Numbered from the stretch's first letter, positions 27,041-36,356 are shown. The stretch is 54,904 bases of DNA from Thiomicrorhabdus sp. (GCA_015487495.1 WFPP01000089.1:1-54904), one strand, 5' to 3'. Notes: generated from the sequence alone by a model not told the origin. Numbers and translations are program-made.

Positions 27041-27955
27041 ATGAAAATAAATAATAAAAAATTAACGCATTTAAAAAAGCTCGAAGCAGAATCGATTCAT
27101 ATTATGCGTGAAGTGGTGGCTGAATTTGATAACCCCGGTATGTTGTACAGTGTGGGTAAAGACTCTTCTGTCATGTTGCATTTGGCTCAAAAGGCATTTT
27201 TTCCTGCGCCCCCTCCCTTTCCATTGGCACATGTTGATACCACTTGGAAGTTTAAAGAGATGATTGCCTTTCGTGACCGCCGCGCTAAAGAGGTGGGGAT
27301 GGAGTTGTTTGTGCATATCAATCAGGAAGGAAAGGATATGGGAGTGTCCCCTTTTACTCATGGATCCGCCATGCATACGGATATTATGAAAACACAAGGG
27401 CTACGACAAGCGTTGGATAAATACCAGTTTGATGCTGTTTTTGGTGGGGCACGACGAGATGAAGAAAAGTCTCGTGCAAAGGAGCGTATTTACTCTTTTC
27501 GTGATAAAAACCATCGTTGGGATCCTAAAAATCAGCGTCCTGAGTTGTGGGATACGTATAATGGCCGTCATCAAAAGGGGGAGTCGATTCGGGTATTCCC
27601 TCTGTCTAACTGGACAGAACTTGATATTTGGCAGTACATCTATTTAGAGAATATTAAGATTCCTGATCTGTATTTTGCTAAAGAGCGCCCTGTTGTTGAA
27701 TATGGCGGTACTAAAATTATGGTGGATGATGACCGTATGCCAGAAGAATTGCGTAAAACCGCTAAAATGGAGAAAGTTCGTTTTAGAACCTTGGGTTGCT
27801 ATCCTTTAACGGGAGCGGTGGCCTCTAATGCCGAAACCTTGCCTGAAATAATCCAAGAAATGCTGCTAACCAAAGTCTCAGAAAGACAAGGTCGGCTAAT
27901 TGATCATGATGAATCAGGGTCAATGGAAAAGAAAAAAATTGAAGGTTATTTCTAA
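27041..27955 (+). CDS. cysD: Sulfate adenylyltransferase subunit 2
   Basis: Catalytic PP-loop ATPase subunit that makes adenosine 5'-phosphosulfate (APS) from ATP and sulfate, driven by GTP hydrolysis in Cys[19 protein letters not shown] at the N-terminus, the PP-loop [21 protein letters not shown] and the C-terminal [12 protein letters not shown] are all as in the CysD family. 304 residues is standard length. It lies 12 bases before cysN. In this place it heads a block that makes PAPS next to sulfotransferases. No cysH or cysIJ gene accompanies it. Confidence 0.97.
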   Translation: MKINNKKLTHLKKLEAESIHIMREVVAEFDNPGMLYSVGKDSSVMLHLAQKAFFPAPPPFPLAHVDTTWKFKEMIAFRDRRAKEVGMELFVHINQEGKDMGVSPFTHGSAMHTDIMKTQGLRQALDKYQFDAVFGGARRDEEKSRAKERIYSFRDKNHRWDPKNQRPELWDTYNGRHQKGESIRVFPLSNWTELDIWQYIYLENIKIPDLYFAKERPVVEYGGTKIMVDDDRMPEELRKTAKMEKVRFRTLGCYPLTGAVASNAETLPEIIQEMLLTKVSERQGRLIDHDESGSMEKKKIEGYF

Positions 27956-27967
27956 AGGATTAATGAC

Positions 27968-29404
27968 ATGGCAGTTGAACAAAATACTTTAATTGAATCG
28001 GATATTGAAGCGTATCTAAACCAGCATGAAAACAAAGAACTTTTGCGTTTTATTACTTGTGGTAGCGTAGACGATGGCAAGAGTACTTTAATTGGCCGTT
28101 TACTGCATGACAGTAAAATGATTTTTGAAGACCAGTTGGCAGCGATTAATAAAGACTCTAAAAAACATGGTACAACGGGTGAAACGGTTGATTTGGCACT
28201 GTTGGTCGATGGGTTGCAGTCAGAGCGCGAACAAGGGATTACCATTGATGTGGCGTATCGTTTTTTTGCGACGGATAAGCGTAAATTTATTATTGCCGAC
28301 ACGCCTGGGCATGAGCAATATACACGTAACATGGCAACAGGGGCTTCGACAGCAGATTTGTCTATTATTTTAATTGATGCGCGTCATGGTGTGCAAACTC
28401 AAACCAAGCGCCATAGTTATATTTCCAATTTATTAGGCATTAACAATATTGTGATTGCTGTGAATAAAATGGATTTAGTGGATTTTAGCGAAGCGCGTTT
28501 TAATGAAATTAAAGAGGAGTACAACGCTTTTGCAACCGAACTGGGAATTGAAAATCCTATTTTTATACCTGTTTCAGCTTTGACGGGTGATAATGTGGTT
28601 ACCGCCAGTGAGAATATGGCGTGGTTTAGTGGGCCTCCATTAATGGAATTATTGGATACGATTCCTTTAACCGATATGACGGATTTAGAACATTTTAGAC
28701 TGCCTGTGCAGTATGTGAATCGCCCTCATCTGGATTTTAGAGGGTTTTGTGGCAGTATTGCAGCTGGTACGATTCAGAAAGGGGATGCCATTACGGTATT
28801 GCCTTCGTTCAAAACGTCTACTGTTAAGCAAGTGATTCAGCCTGCGTCTTCTTTGGAAGAGATGGAAGTTGACAGTGCATTTGCACCGATGGCGGTAACG
28901 CTAACGATGGAAGATGAAATTGATATCAGTCGTGGTGATATGATTGTAAAATCTTCTGATATTCCGGAGATGGCGGATGCACTTGAGGTGATGTTGGTTT
29001 GGATGGATGAGAAGGCGATGAAGCCGAATTCGGATTATTTGATTAAACGTGCTACCAATGTGATTACAGGACGTTTTACTCAAATTGATCATAAAGTGAA
29101 CATTAATACATTAGAGAAACATGATGCAAATTTGCTTGAGTTGAATGAAATTGCCCAGTGTCAATTAAGTTTAAATCGAATGATTTCATTTGATCCTTAT
29201 ACTTCAATTAAAGGGACGGGTAGCTTTATTGTAATTGATAAGTACACCAATGCGACCTTGGCTGCGGGAATGATTTTACGTAAGTTGGAGGGGGATTCAT
29301 CGTTAAAAAATCAGCGTGTTTACAGTGATTTTGAAAAAGAGTTAAATGCTTTGGTGAGAACGCAATTTCCTGAGTGGCAGTGTAAATCCATTGATGAACT
29401 TTAA
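27968..29404 (+). CDS. cysN: Sulfate adenylyltransferase subunit 1 (GTPase)
   Basis: GTP-binding partner of CysD. G1 loop CGSVDDGKSTLIGRLL, switch II DTPGHEQYTRNMATGAS and NKMD are present, followed by EF-Tu-like beta-barrel domains. 478 residues corresponds to a stand-alone CysN; the APS kinase is encoded separately at 31173 rather than fused as CysNC. Ribosome-binding region is AAGGA just before the ATG, and spacing to cysD is 12 bases. The permease gene follows after 22 bases, so the block is probably one operon. Confidence 0.97.
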   Translation: MAVEQNTLIESDIEAYLNQHENKELLRFITCGSVDDGKSTLIGRLLHDSKMIFEDQLAAINKDSKKHGTTGETVDLALLVDGLQSEREQGITIDVAYRFFATDKRKFIIADTPGHEQYTRNMATGASTADLSIILIDARHGVQTQTKRHSYISNLLGINNIVIAVNKMDLVDFSEARFNEIKEEYNAFATELGIENPIFIPVSALTGDNVVTASENMAWFSGPPLMELLDTIPLTDMTDLEHFRLPVQYVNRPHLDFRGFCGSIAAGTIQKGDAITVLPSFKTSTVKQVIQPASSLEEMEVDSAFAPMAVTLTMEDEIDISRGDMIVKSSDIPEMADALEVMLVWMDEKAMKPNSDYLIKRATNVITGRFTQIDHKVNINTLEKHDANLLELNEIAQCQLSLNRMISFDPYTSIKGTGSFIVIDKYTNATLAAGMILRKLEGDSSLKNQRVYSDFEKELNALVRTQFPEWQCKSIDEL

Positions 29405-29426
29405 TTTCGCTCATTGGTAGAGTTGT

Positions 29427-31163
29427 TTGAGCGTGGAATTGATTCTGGTTTTTGCATCCATTGTCTTATTGTTGGTCTTGTTGGCTTTGGGGCGAATACA
29501 AGCATTTAAACTTTTTGGTGGTCTGGTTTTTATTTACTATCTGGCAGGGTTAATTTCATTAGAGGCGCTGCTGGCTAATTTTATAAACCCTGCCTTGGTG
29601 ACATTAGTTGTTTTGCTGTTAATCAGCTTTGTTTTAGAGCGAACCAACTGGATTTTACTGCTTTCCAAATTACTTTTTGTTAAAAACTTGCGGAGTTCTT
29701 ATTTTCGGATGGGGTTTTTGGTGGGGCTGAGTTCGGCGGTATTAAATAATACGGCCGTGGTCGCCACATTGCTTTCGAGTGTTAAAAAGAACCCCTATCA
29801 TGCGGCTTCTAAGCTGCTTATTCCTCTTTCTTATTTTGCTATTTTGGGTGGCACTTTAACGCTTGTAGGCACCTCAACTAATTTAATTGTTAATGGTTTT
29901 GTGGTTCAGGCGGGTCTGCCTGCATTAGGGTTGTTTGATTTTTTATATGTTGGGTTGCCACTTTTAGTAGTTGGAACGGTTGTGATTGCGTTTACGGCAC
30001 GGAAGTTACTGCCAGACTTGGACTTAAATTCAGAAGCGGTGGCTGAATACTTTATTGAAGCCAGAGTGAAGCCAGGTTCTCCTGTGGTAGGTTCAACTGT
30101 TGAGAGGGCAGGACTAAGAGAGTTGGGTGATCTATTTTTGGTTCAAATTTATCGTGATGGACAATTGATTTCTCCGATTGGACCACAGCAAATTCTTGAA
30201 CAAAACGACCGTTTGCAATTTTCGGGGGATATTAAAGAAGCTCATAAAATAGCGAATATGACAGGCCTGGAATTGGCAGGAAGTGAGGGCGTAGATGCCA
30301 AGCAGAACTTTGTAGAGGTGGTTTTATCGCATACGTCTGGATTGCTTGGTCGAACAATTAAAGAAGCGGGCTTTCGAAATAAATTTGATGCGGCTGTCGT
30401 TGCACTTCATCGTGGTGGGCATGAAATAAATACCCAGCTTTCAAGCGTTGTTTTGCAAGCGGGAGATACGCTTGTTTTAGCAACAGGTCCCGATTTTTAT
30501 AAAAGAGAGAACTTAAAACAAAATTTTTACTTTTATTCAGAGGTGAAAGCATTTAACTATTTGTCTGATGAAAAGAGTTTTTGGGTGGGCTTAAGTTTTA
30601 TTGCTGTTTTATGTTTGGCAGCATTTGAGGTGTTTCCTTTACTAAAAGGCTTGCTTGTTTTGTTTGCTGGCCTATGTGTTTTTAAATTGTTGTCTTTTTC
30701 AGAGATAAAACGGCGTTTTCCTTATGAACTGGTGATTATTATTGCGTCCGCATTAGGTATTGCAAGTGTCATGATGGAAACAGGGGTTTCGGCCTTGATT
30801 GCGGAGTGGGTGATGGCTGTTTTTTCTTCTTGGGGCGTTATGGGTGCGTTAATTGGTGTTTTTCTGTTTACACTGATTTTAACGGAACTGATTACCAATA
30901 ATGCTTCAGCCGCCATTGGTTTTCCTGTTGCATTAGCTACTTCAGAGCTTTTAGGCGTTAGCCCTTGGCCCTTTATTATGGTGGTGGCCTATGGTGCCAG
31001 TGCCAGTTTTTTAACGCCTTATGGTTATCAAACCAATTTAATGGTGTATGCACCAGGTGGATATCAATTTAAACACTATGTTCAGGCAGGTTTGCCGTTA
31101 ACTTTTATGTATTCGGTAATTGTTTTATTGTTGGTTCCTGTTTTTTTCCCTTTTGAGGTTTAG
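29427..31163 (+). CDS. SLC13-family permease with RCK_C domains, probable sulfate importer
   Basis: A 578-residue polytopic protein. About five N-terminal helices lead to SSAVLNNTAVVATLLS and TLVGTSTNLIVNGFV, both signatures of the DASS/SLC13 family. Two soluble TrkA-C/RCK_C-like domains follow (about residues 200-360; one contains GDTLVLATGPDFY), then a second membrane half containing ITNNASAAIGFPVALA. This architecture is common in bacterial sulfate and dicarboxylate carriers. Its place between cysN and cysC makes sulfate the likely substrate. Start uncertain between TTG 29427 and GTG 29433. Confidence 0.85.
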   Translation: MSVELILVFASIVLLLVLLALGRIQAFKLFGGLVFIYYLAGLISLEALLANFINPALVTLVVLLLISFVLERTNWILLLSKLLFVKNLRSSYFRMGFLVGLSSAVLNNTAVVATLLSSVKKNPYHAASKLLIPLSYFAILGGTLTLVGTSTNLIVNGFVVQAGLPALGLFDFLYVGLPLLVVGTVVIAFTARKLLPDLDLNSEAVAEYFIEARVKPGSPVVGSTVERAGLRELGDLFLVQIYRDGQLISPIGPQQILEQNDRLQFSGDIKEAHKIANMTGLELAGSEGVDAKQNFVEVVLSHTSGLLGRTIKEAGFRNKFDAAVVALHRGGHEINTQLSSVVLQAGDTLVLATGPDFYKRENLKQNFYFYSEVKAFNYLSDEKSFWVGLSFIAVLCLAAFEVFPLLKGLLVLFAGLCVFKLLSFSEIKRRFPYELVIIIASALGIASVMMETGVSALIAEWVMAVFSSWGVMGALIGVFLFTLILTELITNNASAAIGFPVALATSELLGVSPWPFIMVVAYGASASFLTPYGYQTNLMVYAPGGYQFKHYVQAGLPLTFMYSVIVLLLVPVFFPFEV

Positions 31164-31172
31164 GATGTAAAA

Positions 31173-31766
31173 ATGAATGAAAATATTGTTTGGCATAATC
31201 ATCATGTAACGCAAGAAAAGCGTGCAAAATTGAAAAATCAAAAGCCATGCATCCTGTGGTTTACAGGATTAAGTGGCAGTGGGAAGTCGACTGTAGCCAA
31301 TGTGGTGGAAGAGTTATTGTATCAGCAACAAAAGCATACGTATTTATTGGATGGTGACAATGTTCGACATGGTTTAAATAAAAGTTTGGGCTTTTCTGAA
31401 GAAGATCGTATTGAAAATATTCGACGAGTAGGGGAGGTTTCCAAATTGTTTTGTGATGGGGGGATGATTGTCCTTTCAGCATTTATTTCACCTTTTCAGG
31501 CCGACCGAGATATCGTGCGAAATTTGAGCCGTCCAGGTGAATTTATTGAAGTTTTTGTGGATACACCGATTGAGGTGTGTGAACAGCGTGATCCGAAAGG
31601 GCTGTATAAAAAAGCCAGAGCAGGGGAGATTAAGAATTTTACGGGTATTGACTCCCCCTATGAGGCACCTAACAATCCAGAAGTACATATTCACAACCAC
31701 AATATAACGGTGTTAGAGGCTGCTCAGGAAGTGATTGACTACTTGAAACAGCATCAATATATTTAA
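31173..31766 (+). CDS. cysC: Adenylylsulfate kinase
   Basis: Phosphorylates APS to PAPS, the universal sulfate donor for sulfotransferases. P-loop GLSGSGKST at residues 32-40, [22 protein letters not shown] and [10 protein letters not shown], then [24 protein letters not shown] are all diagnostic. 197 residues is full length. It begins nine bases after the permease stop. A separate APS kinase next to sulfotransferases is the step that commits sulfate to sulfation. Confidence 0.97.
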   Translation: MNENIVWHNHHVTQEKRAKLKNQKPCILWFTGLSGSGKSTVANVVEELLYQQQKHTYLLDGDNVRHGLNKSLGFSEEDRIENIRRVGEVSKLFCDGGMIVLSAFISPFQADRDIVRNLSRPGEFIEVFVDTPIEVCEQRDPKGLYKKARAGEIKNFTGIDSPYEAPNNPEVHIHNHNITVLEAAQEVIDYLKQHQYI

Positions 31767-31775
31767 AGAAAATTT

Positions 31776-31868
31776 TCTCCCCCCTCTCTCTCGATTTTAG
31801 ATTTAAGAACGTTCAAAGATGTATTCGTTAGCTCCCTCCCCTAGCAAGGAGGGTTGGGGGGGGGTTAA
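31776..31868. repeat. Dispersed C/G-rich intergenic repeat, copy 1
   Basis: Two elements lie between cysC and cysQ: a C-rich box (about 31776-31790) and, after about 40 bases, a palindrome beginning AGCTCCCTCCCC, with a G-rich second arm that ends in nine consecutive G (about 31831-31866). The second part aligns closely with 40583-40621, and the C-box plus palindrome layout is the same there. It may be a REP/MITE-like unit and could form a terminator or attenuator hairpin between the two cys genes. Confidence 0.6.
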
Positions 31869-31934
31869 TAAAGTGGTTTTGCAAACCGTTTTTATGTAAA
31901 GTGTTTAATTCTTAATTAAAAAAAACAGGCTCTG

Positions 31935-32717
31935 ATGATGTTAGAAAAAATTGAAATACAAGATATTGTTGCATTGGCAAAACAGGCGGGTGATGCCATT
32001 ATGTCTGTGTATCAGAAAGATTTTGAGATTGAGTTTAAGTCAGATCAATCCCCACTAACCGAGGCGGATAAAGCGGCGCACGTTATTATTGAGCAGGGCT
32101 TAATTGCGTTAGATCAAAAAAATGGAACAAAAATACCACTTTTATCTGAAGAAGGAAGAGATATTTCGTATGCTATACGCAAAAACTGGGAGCTTTTTTG
32201 GTTGGTAGACCCTGTGGATGGCACCAAAGAATTTGTGAAAAAAAATGACGAGTTTACCGTTAATATTGCCTTAATTCATAAAGATACCCCTGTTTTAGGG
32301 GTGGTGTATGCACCGGCATTAAATATCATGTATTGGTCTAAGGCAGGTGAGGGTGCTTATAAAGACGGTCAAAAATTACCATTAAAAACAGCAAATGATC
32401 GAACCACATTTAAAGTGGTTGCCAGCCGTTCGCATATGTCGCAAGAAACGCAAGACTTTATTGATGCGATTGAAACGGCAAAAGAAAAAGAGTTAGTTTC
32501 AATTGGTAGCTCATTAAAGATTTGCTTGGTTGCAGAAGGCGAAGCGGATATTTATCCCAGGTTGGGGCCGACGATGGAGTGGGATACGGGAGCTGCTCAT
32601 GCCATTGTAAATGGTGCAGGCATGCAGTTACAAAAGTATGAAAACGGGGTTTATTCAAAGCATCGTTATAATAAAGAAAACTTATTGAATGGTTGGTTTG
32701 TTGTTCAGTCGGAATAA
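31935..32717 (+). CDS. cysQ: 3'(2'),5'-bisphosphate nucleotidase
   Basis: An inositol-monophosphatase-fold enzyme that hydrolyses PAP (adenosine 3',5'-bisphosphate), the inhibitory by-product of sulfotransferases and PAPS reductase, to AMP. Metal-binding motif DPVDGTKEF at residues 92-100, LSEEGRD at 71-76 and the distal WDTGAAHAI box are all present. 260 residues is usual length. In this setting it would remove PAP released by the nearby sulfotransferases. The start could be 31935 or 31938 (ATGATG). Confidence 0.95.
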   Translation: MMLEKIEIQDIVALAKQAGDAIMSVYQKDFEIEFKSDQSPLTEADKAAHVIIEQGLIALDQKNGTKIPLLSEEGRDISYAIRKNWELFWLVDPVDGTKEFVKKNDEFTVNIALIHKDTPVLGVVYAPALNIMYWSKAGEGAYKDGQKLPLKTANDRTTFKVVASRSHMSQETQDFIDAIETAKEKELVSIGSSLKICLVAEGEADIYPRLGPTMEWDTGAAHAIVNGAGMQLQKYENGVYSKHRYNKENLLNGWFVVQSE

Positions 32718-32733
32718 GGTAAGAAATAACGAT

Positions 32734-33729
32734 ATGAAAGTTTTAGTCGTAGGCGGTGCAGGTTATATTGGTTCTCACATGGTGAAAATGCTGGTTAAGA
32801 CGGGGCATGATGTGGTGGTTTTGGATAACCTTTCAACGGGGTTTCGAGAGCTGGTTCAGTATGGTCGTTTAGTGATTGGTGATTTGGCCGATGTTCATTT
32901 GCTGGAAAACCTCTTTCAACAAGAGTCTTTTGATGGTGTCATGCATTTTGCGGCAAACAGCCTAGTTGGCGAGTCAATGGTGCACCCTTCCAAGTATTAT
33001 CGCAATAATGTGGGCAATACTTTAAACTTGCTGGATGTGATGGTTCGTCATAATGTGAAGCATTTTATTTTTTCCTCTACAGCGGCCACCTTTGGTGAAC
33101 CAGAGTATTCGCCCATTGATGAAAAACACCCTCAAGTGCCAATTAACCCTTATGGTGCCAGTAAGTTGATGGTGGAACGGGTTTTACAAGATTATGCGTC
33201 TGCGTATGGCCTAAATTCGGTTTGTTTGCGTTATTTCAATGCGTGTGGTGCTGATCCAGAAGGCGAATTAGGCGAGTGTCATGATCCTGAAACGCATTTA
33301 ATCCCCCTTATTTTACAGGCGGCTTCAGGTCGTAGAGAGTTTATTACGGTATTTGGGAGGGATTATGATACGGAAGATGGCACCTGTATTCGGGATTATA
33401 TTCATATTCAAGACCTGTGTTCGGCACATGCATTGGCATTAGAGCTCATTGTATCTGGTCAGAAATCAGGGGCATTGGCATATAATTTAGGGAATGGCCA
33501 AGGTTTTTCTGTACAACAGGTGATTGATGTGGTGCAAAAAGTGGTTTCGGAAGAGGGCTGTGCTTTGATCGTTAAAACGGGAGAGCGTCGTTCTGGTGAC
33601 CCTGCGGTTTTAGTAGCGGATGCCACTTTAGCGAAAGACGTTTTAAATTGGGTGCCTGAATATGCAGATCTGGAAACCATTGTTCGTCATGCCTGGGCTT
33701 GGGAAAAACGGTCTAATATAGGGCTATAG
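32734..33729 (+). CDS. galE: UDP-glucose 4-epimerase
   Basis: SDR-fold enzyme interconverting UDP-glucose and UDP-galactose, or their N-acetyl forms. NAD loop GGAGYIGSHM at residues 7-16, FSSTAATFGEP with catalytic serine/threonine, YGASK (the YxxxK catalytic pair) and RYFNACGADPEGELGE are in order. I start at the ATG at 32734, which gives the normal N-terminus MKVLVVGGAGYIGS; the longer reading from 32689 overlaps cysQ and adds unrelated residues. Probably supplies a galactose-type donor for the polysaccharide. Length 331 residues is standard. Confidence 0.95.
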   Translation: MKVLVVGGAGYIGSHMVKMLVKTGHDVVVLDNLSTGFRELVQYGRLVIGDLADVHLLENLFQQESFDGVMHFAANSLVGESMVHPSKYYRNNVGNTLNLLDVMVRHNVKHFIFSSTAATFGEPEYSPIDEKHPQVPINPYGASKLMVERVLQDYASAYGLNSVCLRYFNACGADPEGELGECHDPETHLIPLILQAASGRREFITVFGRDYDTEDGTCIRDYIHIQDLCSAHALALELIVSGQKSGALAYNLGNGQGFSVQQVIDVVQKVVSEEGCALIVKTGERRSGDPAVLVADATLAKDVLNWVPEYADLETIVRHAWAWEKRSNIGL

Positions 33730-33736
33730 ATGGTTT

Positions 33737-33985
33737 TTGTGTTCTAAAATAGAAATAAAGTCCAAAGAAATTAAAGACGGTAAAAAAATACCTAAGGATG
33801 TTTTAAGGCGTATTTTTGTGAAAATTGAATGTTTACAAAATGATTTAGAAGGTGATGTGAAGCGCCTAACAAATTTTACGCCTGAATATCGTTTAAGAGT
33901 GGATAACTATAGGATTTTATTTGAGGTAGATAATAACCAAATTAAAATTTACAGAATTATGCACAGAAAAGAAGTTTATAAATAG
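33737..33985 (+). CDS. RelE/ParE-family toxin
   Basis: A small basic protein (82 residues) with the typical RelE pattern: KIPKDVLRRIFVKIECLQND, then GDVKRLTN, YRLRVDNYRILFEVDNN and a terminal IYRIMHRKEVYK. RelE-type toxins cut mRNA at the ribosome, whereas ParE types poison gyrase; this one looks closer to RelE. A TTG start at 33737 fits the homologous N-terminus, since the only nearby ATG (33730) runs into a stop. It precedes its likely antitoxin by 11 bases, the reverse of the common order. It appears intact. Confidence 0.82.
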   Translation: MCSKIEIKSKEIKDGKKIPKDVLRRIFVKIECLQNDLEGDVKRLTNFTPEYRLRVDNYRILFEVDNNQIKIYRIMHRKEVYK

Positions 33986-33996
33986 GAAAAATCATT

Positions 33997-34194
33997 ATGT
34001 TATCTTTACATCCAAATATTTTAGAAAAAAATGGGGTTAAAGAATTTGCTGTATTACCTTTTGAGGAGTATTTAGTTCTAACAGAAGAATTGCAAAATTA
34101 TGAAGATCTTAAAAACTTAAAAGAAGCAAAGTCTTTAGAAGGGCATCATGAAGGAATGAGCCTTGATGATGCAAAAAAAGAATGGGGTTTATAA
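33997..34194 (+). CDS. Antitoxin of the RelE-type module
   Basis: 65 residues, acidic. NGVKEFAVLPFEEYLVLTEELQNYEDLKNLKEAK has the Phd/YefM-like pattern of small antitoxins encoded just after RelE toxins, and a C-terminal SLDDAKKEWGL is the toxin-binding helix typical of that group. AGGAAA lies about eight bases before the ATG. The module sits between galE and wcaJ and interrupts the sugar-related genes without visible damage to either. Confidence 0.8.
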   Translation: MLSLHPNILEKNGVKEFAVLPFEEYLVLTEELQNYEDLKNLKEAKSLEGHHEGMSLDDAKKEWGL

Positions 34195-34346
34195 TCAGGC
34201 GTATTTTTACCCGTGTATTCTTTCGTCGAAGGGTCTTTTTATAGATGCTTATATACCTAATATAAGAGACTGTGTACTGTTTGTTTTTATCATTTTTAAC
34301 CCGAATCGTGTTTAGATAGGGCTTAATTTTAAGAGTATTAAATTTA

Positions 34347-35744
34347 GTGATTCAACGTGCTTCAAATTTGCAGTTTACGGAACACCCGACCTCTTTTTTT
34401 AGGTTGGTTGATATTGTTGTTATTTCTGTGGCCTTGCTATTGGTGATGAGCTGGCATCAAGTTTTGTTTAGTAAAGATTATTTATTACTATTGATTGTAA
34501 GTTTGGTGATTTTTAGTTATGTCTCCCAGTCTGTTCAGCTGTACCAGTCTATTCAGTTAAACTTGTTTACCCAACAGTTTTTATTGTTATTTGCGGCATT
34601 GAGTTTAACTTCTTTATTGGTCACCCTAATTCTCTTTTTAACGAAAGAGGGAAATTCTTATTCTCGGTTTGTGTTGGCTTTTTGGTATGTTTCTTCGTTA
34701 TTTGGCTTGATGGGATGGCGTTTGATTTACCGTAAGTTAAAAAGGCAGTGTTACCTTCGGGGGAGAGGCTTACGTAAAGTGGCAATTATTGGCCTGACGC
34801 CAACGGGAATCAAGTTATTTAATGAAATACAAAATCACCCTGAATTAGGTTTTAAATGCATGGGATTTTTTGATGATCGAGAGCTGTCACGTTTGGAAGG
34901 CGATACGTCACAGGTTATTGGCTTGGTTTCTCAAGCGATTGAGATGGCGCAACGTCATGAAATAGAGAGTGTTTATATTTGCTTGCCTCTTCAGGCTGAG
35001 CAACGTATTGCTAATATGATTCAGTCTTTAGGGGATACCACGACAGATGTGTATATGGTACCTAACTTTTTATTGAATAATTTGATGCATGGTAATATCG
35101 GGCGAGTGGGATCTTTGGATACCATCAGTGTATTTGAATCGCCGATTTCAGGCATTAAGGACTTTTATAAACGTACGTTTGATATTGTGTTTAGCAGTTG
35201 TGCGTTATTGGGGTTATCTCCTGTTTTATTAGCCATTGCGATTGCAATTAAGTTGAACTCAAAAGGGCCTGTACTGTTTCGTCAAGATCGCTATGGTTTG
35301 GATGGTAAACGCATTGGTGTGTATAAGTTTCGTTCAATGAAAGTGATGGAAAATGATGCCGTTGTGACACAAGCCACCAAAAATGACCATCGTATTACTT
35401 CTGTCGGTGCTTTTTTGCGTCGAACTTCACTGGATGAGTTGCCTCAGTTTTTTAATGTATTGATCGGTGATATGTCGGTTGTTGGCCCAAGACCCCATGC
35501 CGTGGCGCATAATGAAGAGTATCGAAAGCGAGTAGATTATTATATGCTTCGTCACAAAGTGCGCCCAGGTATCACTGGTTGGGCGCAAATTAATGGTTGG
35601 CGGGGTGAAACCGATACACTTGAAAAAATGGAAAAACGCATTGAATACGATTTGGATTATATTCGTCATTGGAGTATTTGGTTTGATATTAAAATTATTT
35701 TTTGGACCTTCTTTAAAGGGTTTATGAATAAGAACGCGTATTAA
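34347..35744 (+). CDS. wcaJ: Undecaprenyl-phosphate glucose phosphotransferase (initiating enzyme)
   Basis: A polyprenyl glycosylphosphotransferase of 465 residues. Four or five N-terminal helices are followed by a CoA-binding-like soluble domain (VAIIGLTPTGIKLFNEI), one more helix and the catalytic bacterial sugar-transferase domain. That domain contains KRTFDIVFS, GPVLFRQDRYGLDG, KFRSMKV, RRTSLDELPQFFNVL, GDMSVVGPRPH and VRPGITGWAQINGWRGET. These motifs match the WcaJ/TIGR03023 group, which places the first hexose-1-phosphate (usually glucose) on undecaprenyl phosphate. GTG start. It would start the repeat unit built by the GT4 enzymes of the locus. Confidence 0.92.
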   Translation: MIQRASNLQFTEHPTSFFRLVDIVVISVALLLVMSWHQVLFSKDYLLLLIVSLVIFSYVSQSVQLYQSIQLNLFTQQFLLLFAALSLTSLLVTLILFLTKEGNSYSRFVLAFWYVSSLFGLMGWRLIYRKLKRQCYLRGRGLRKVAIIGLTPTGIKLFNEIQNHPELGFKCMGFFDDRELSRLEGDTSQVIGLVSQAIEMAQRHEIESVYICLPLQAEQRIANMIQSLGDTTTDVYMVPNFLLNNLMHGNIGRVGSLDTISVFESPISGIKDFYKRTFDIVFSSCALLGLSPVLLAIAIAIKLNSKGPVLFRQDRYGLDGKRIGVYKFRSMKVMENDAVVTQATKNDHRITSVGAFLRRTSLDELPQFFNVLIGDMSVVGPRPHAVAHNEEYRKRVDYYMLRHKVRPGITGWAQINGWRGETDTLEKMEKRIEYDLDYIRHWSIWFDIKIIFWTFFKGFMNKNAY

Positions 35745-35944
35745 CTATTAACGGTTTATTTGGGCTGTATGCCGTAAATGGTGTTTTAAAAAAATCGACT
35801 CCAGAGTTCCCTCCCTGTATTTGAAAGCTATTTTTTATGTTTATGGCGCGACAATCCAATCGCTTTGTCGTTTGACAAACTTCTACTTAATAGCTGAATC
35901 CTAGTCAGTCTAGTTATATTTTATTTAAGGGGGAGGGGCTCGTT

Positions 35945-36142
35945 ATGGATGGTAATGTGTGGCCGTTGCAAGAGGCCAAGAGTAAATTTAGTCAATTAGT
36001 TGAGGAGGCGATGCATAAGCAACCCCAAGTGGTTACAAAGCCTAAAACAGACTTAGTCACGTTTTTAAGAACATCTCCTCTGGCTGAAGAAGTGCTTGAT
36101 TTGACAAGAAATAAGGACACTCCAAGAGATGTCAATCTATGA
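35945..36142 (+). pseudogene. Phd/YefM-type antitoxin with internal deletion
   Basis: The frame is open (65 residues), but the protein looks internally shortened. The N-terminal VWPLQEAKSKFSQLVEEAMHK and the tail FLRTSPLAEEVLDLTRNKDTPRDVNL both match Phd antitoxins of VapC systems. Between them, after QVVTKPK, roughly 20 residues of the family (the usual GKEAVVVLSAEEYERL-like stretch) are missing. The stop overlaps the ATG of the vapC remnant (ATGA), the normal layout for such pairs. It may still bind DNA, but is paired with a broken toxin. Confidence 0.7.
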
Positions 36143-36356
36143 AATATCTTCTTGATACCTGTGTGATTTCTGAAGTGATAAAGCCCTCTCCAAATACAAA
36201 ATGTTATTAAATGGTTAAAAGAGCAGGTAGGCTCTTTCTTCTATTGGTGGACCTATTGCGGTGACGGGGCTTTTGAATAATTGTGTTGTTGTAACAAGAA
36301 ATATTTCTGATATGCAGCAGAGTTCAGTTGCATTGCATAATCCTTGGGCGAGCTAA
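36139..36356 (+). pseudogene. VapC-type PIN toxin remnant
   Basis: The start MKYLLDTCVISEVIKPSPNTK is a clear PIN-domain N-terminus with the first acidic residue, but the frame stops after 23 codons. Shifting frame recovers VIKWLKEQ. A second shift recovers GLLNNCVVVTRN followed by a tail ending in LHNPWAS, the usual VapC end. The central two-thirds, with the remaining metal-binding acids, is gone. It is a dead toxin next to a shortened antitoxin. Confidence 0.78.

Noticed and set aside
32689..32733. N-terminal extension of galE
   Set aside because: It overlaps cysQ and encodes residues unlike any GalE; the family N-terminus begins at 32734.
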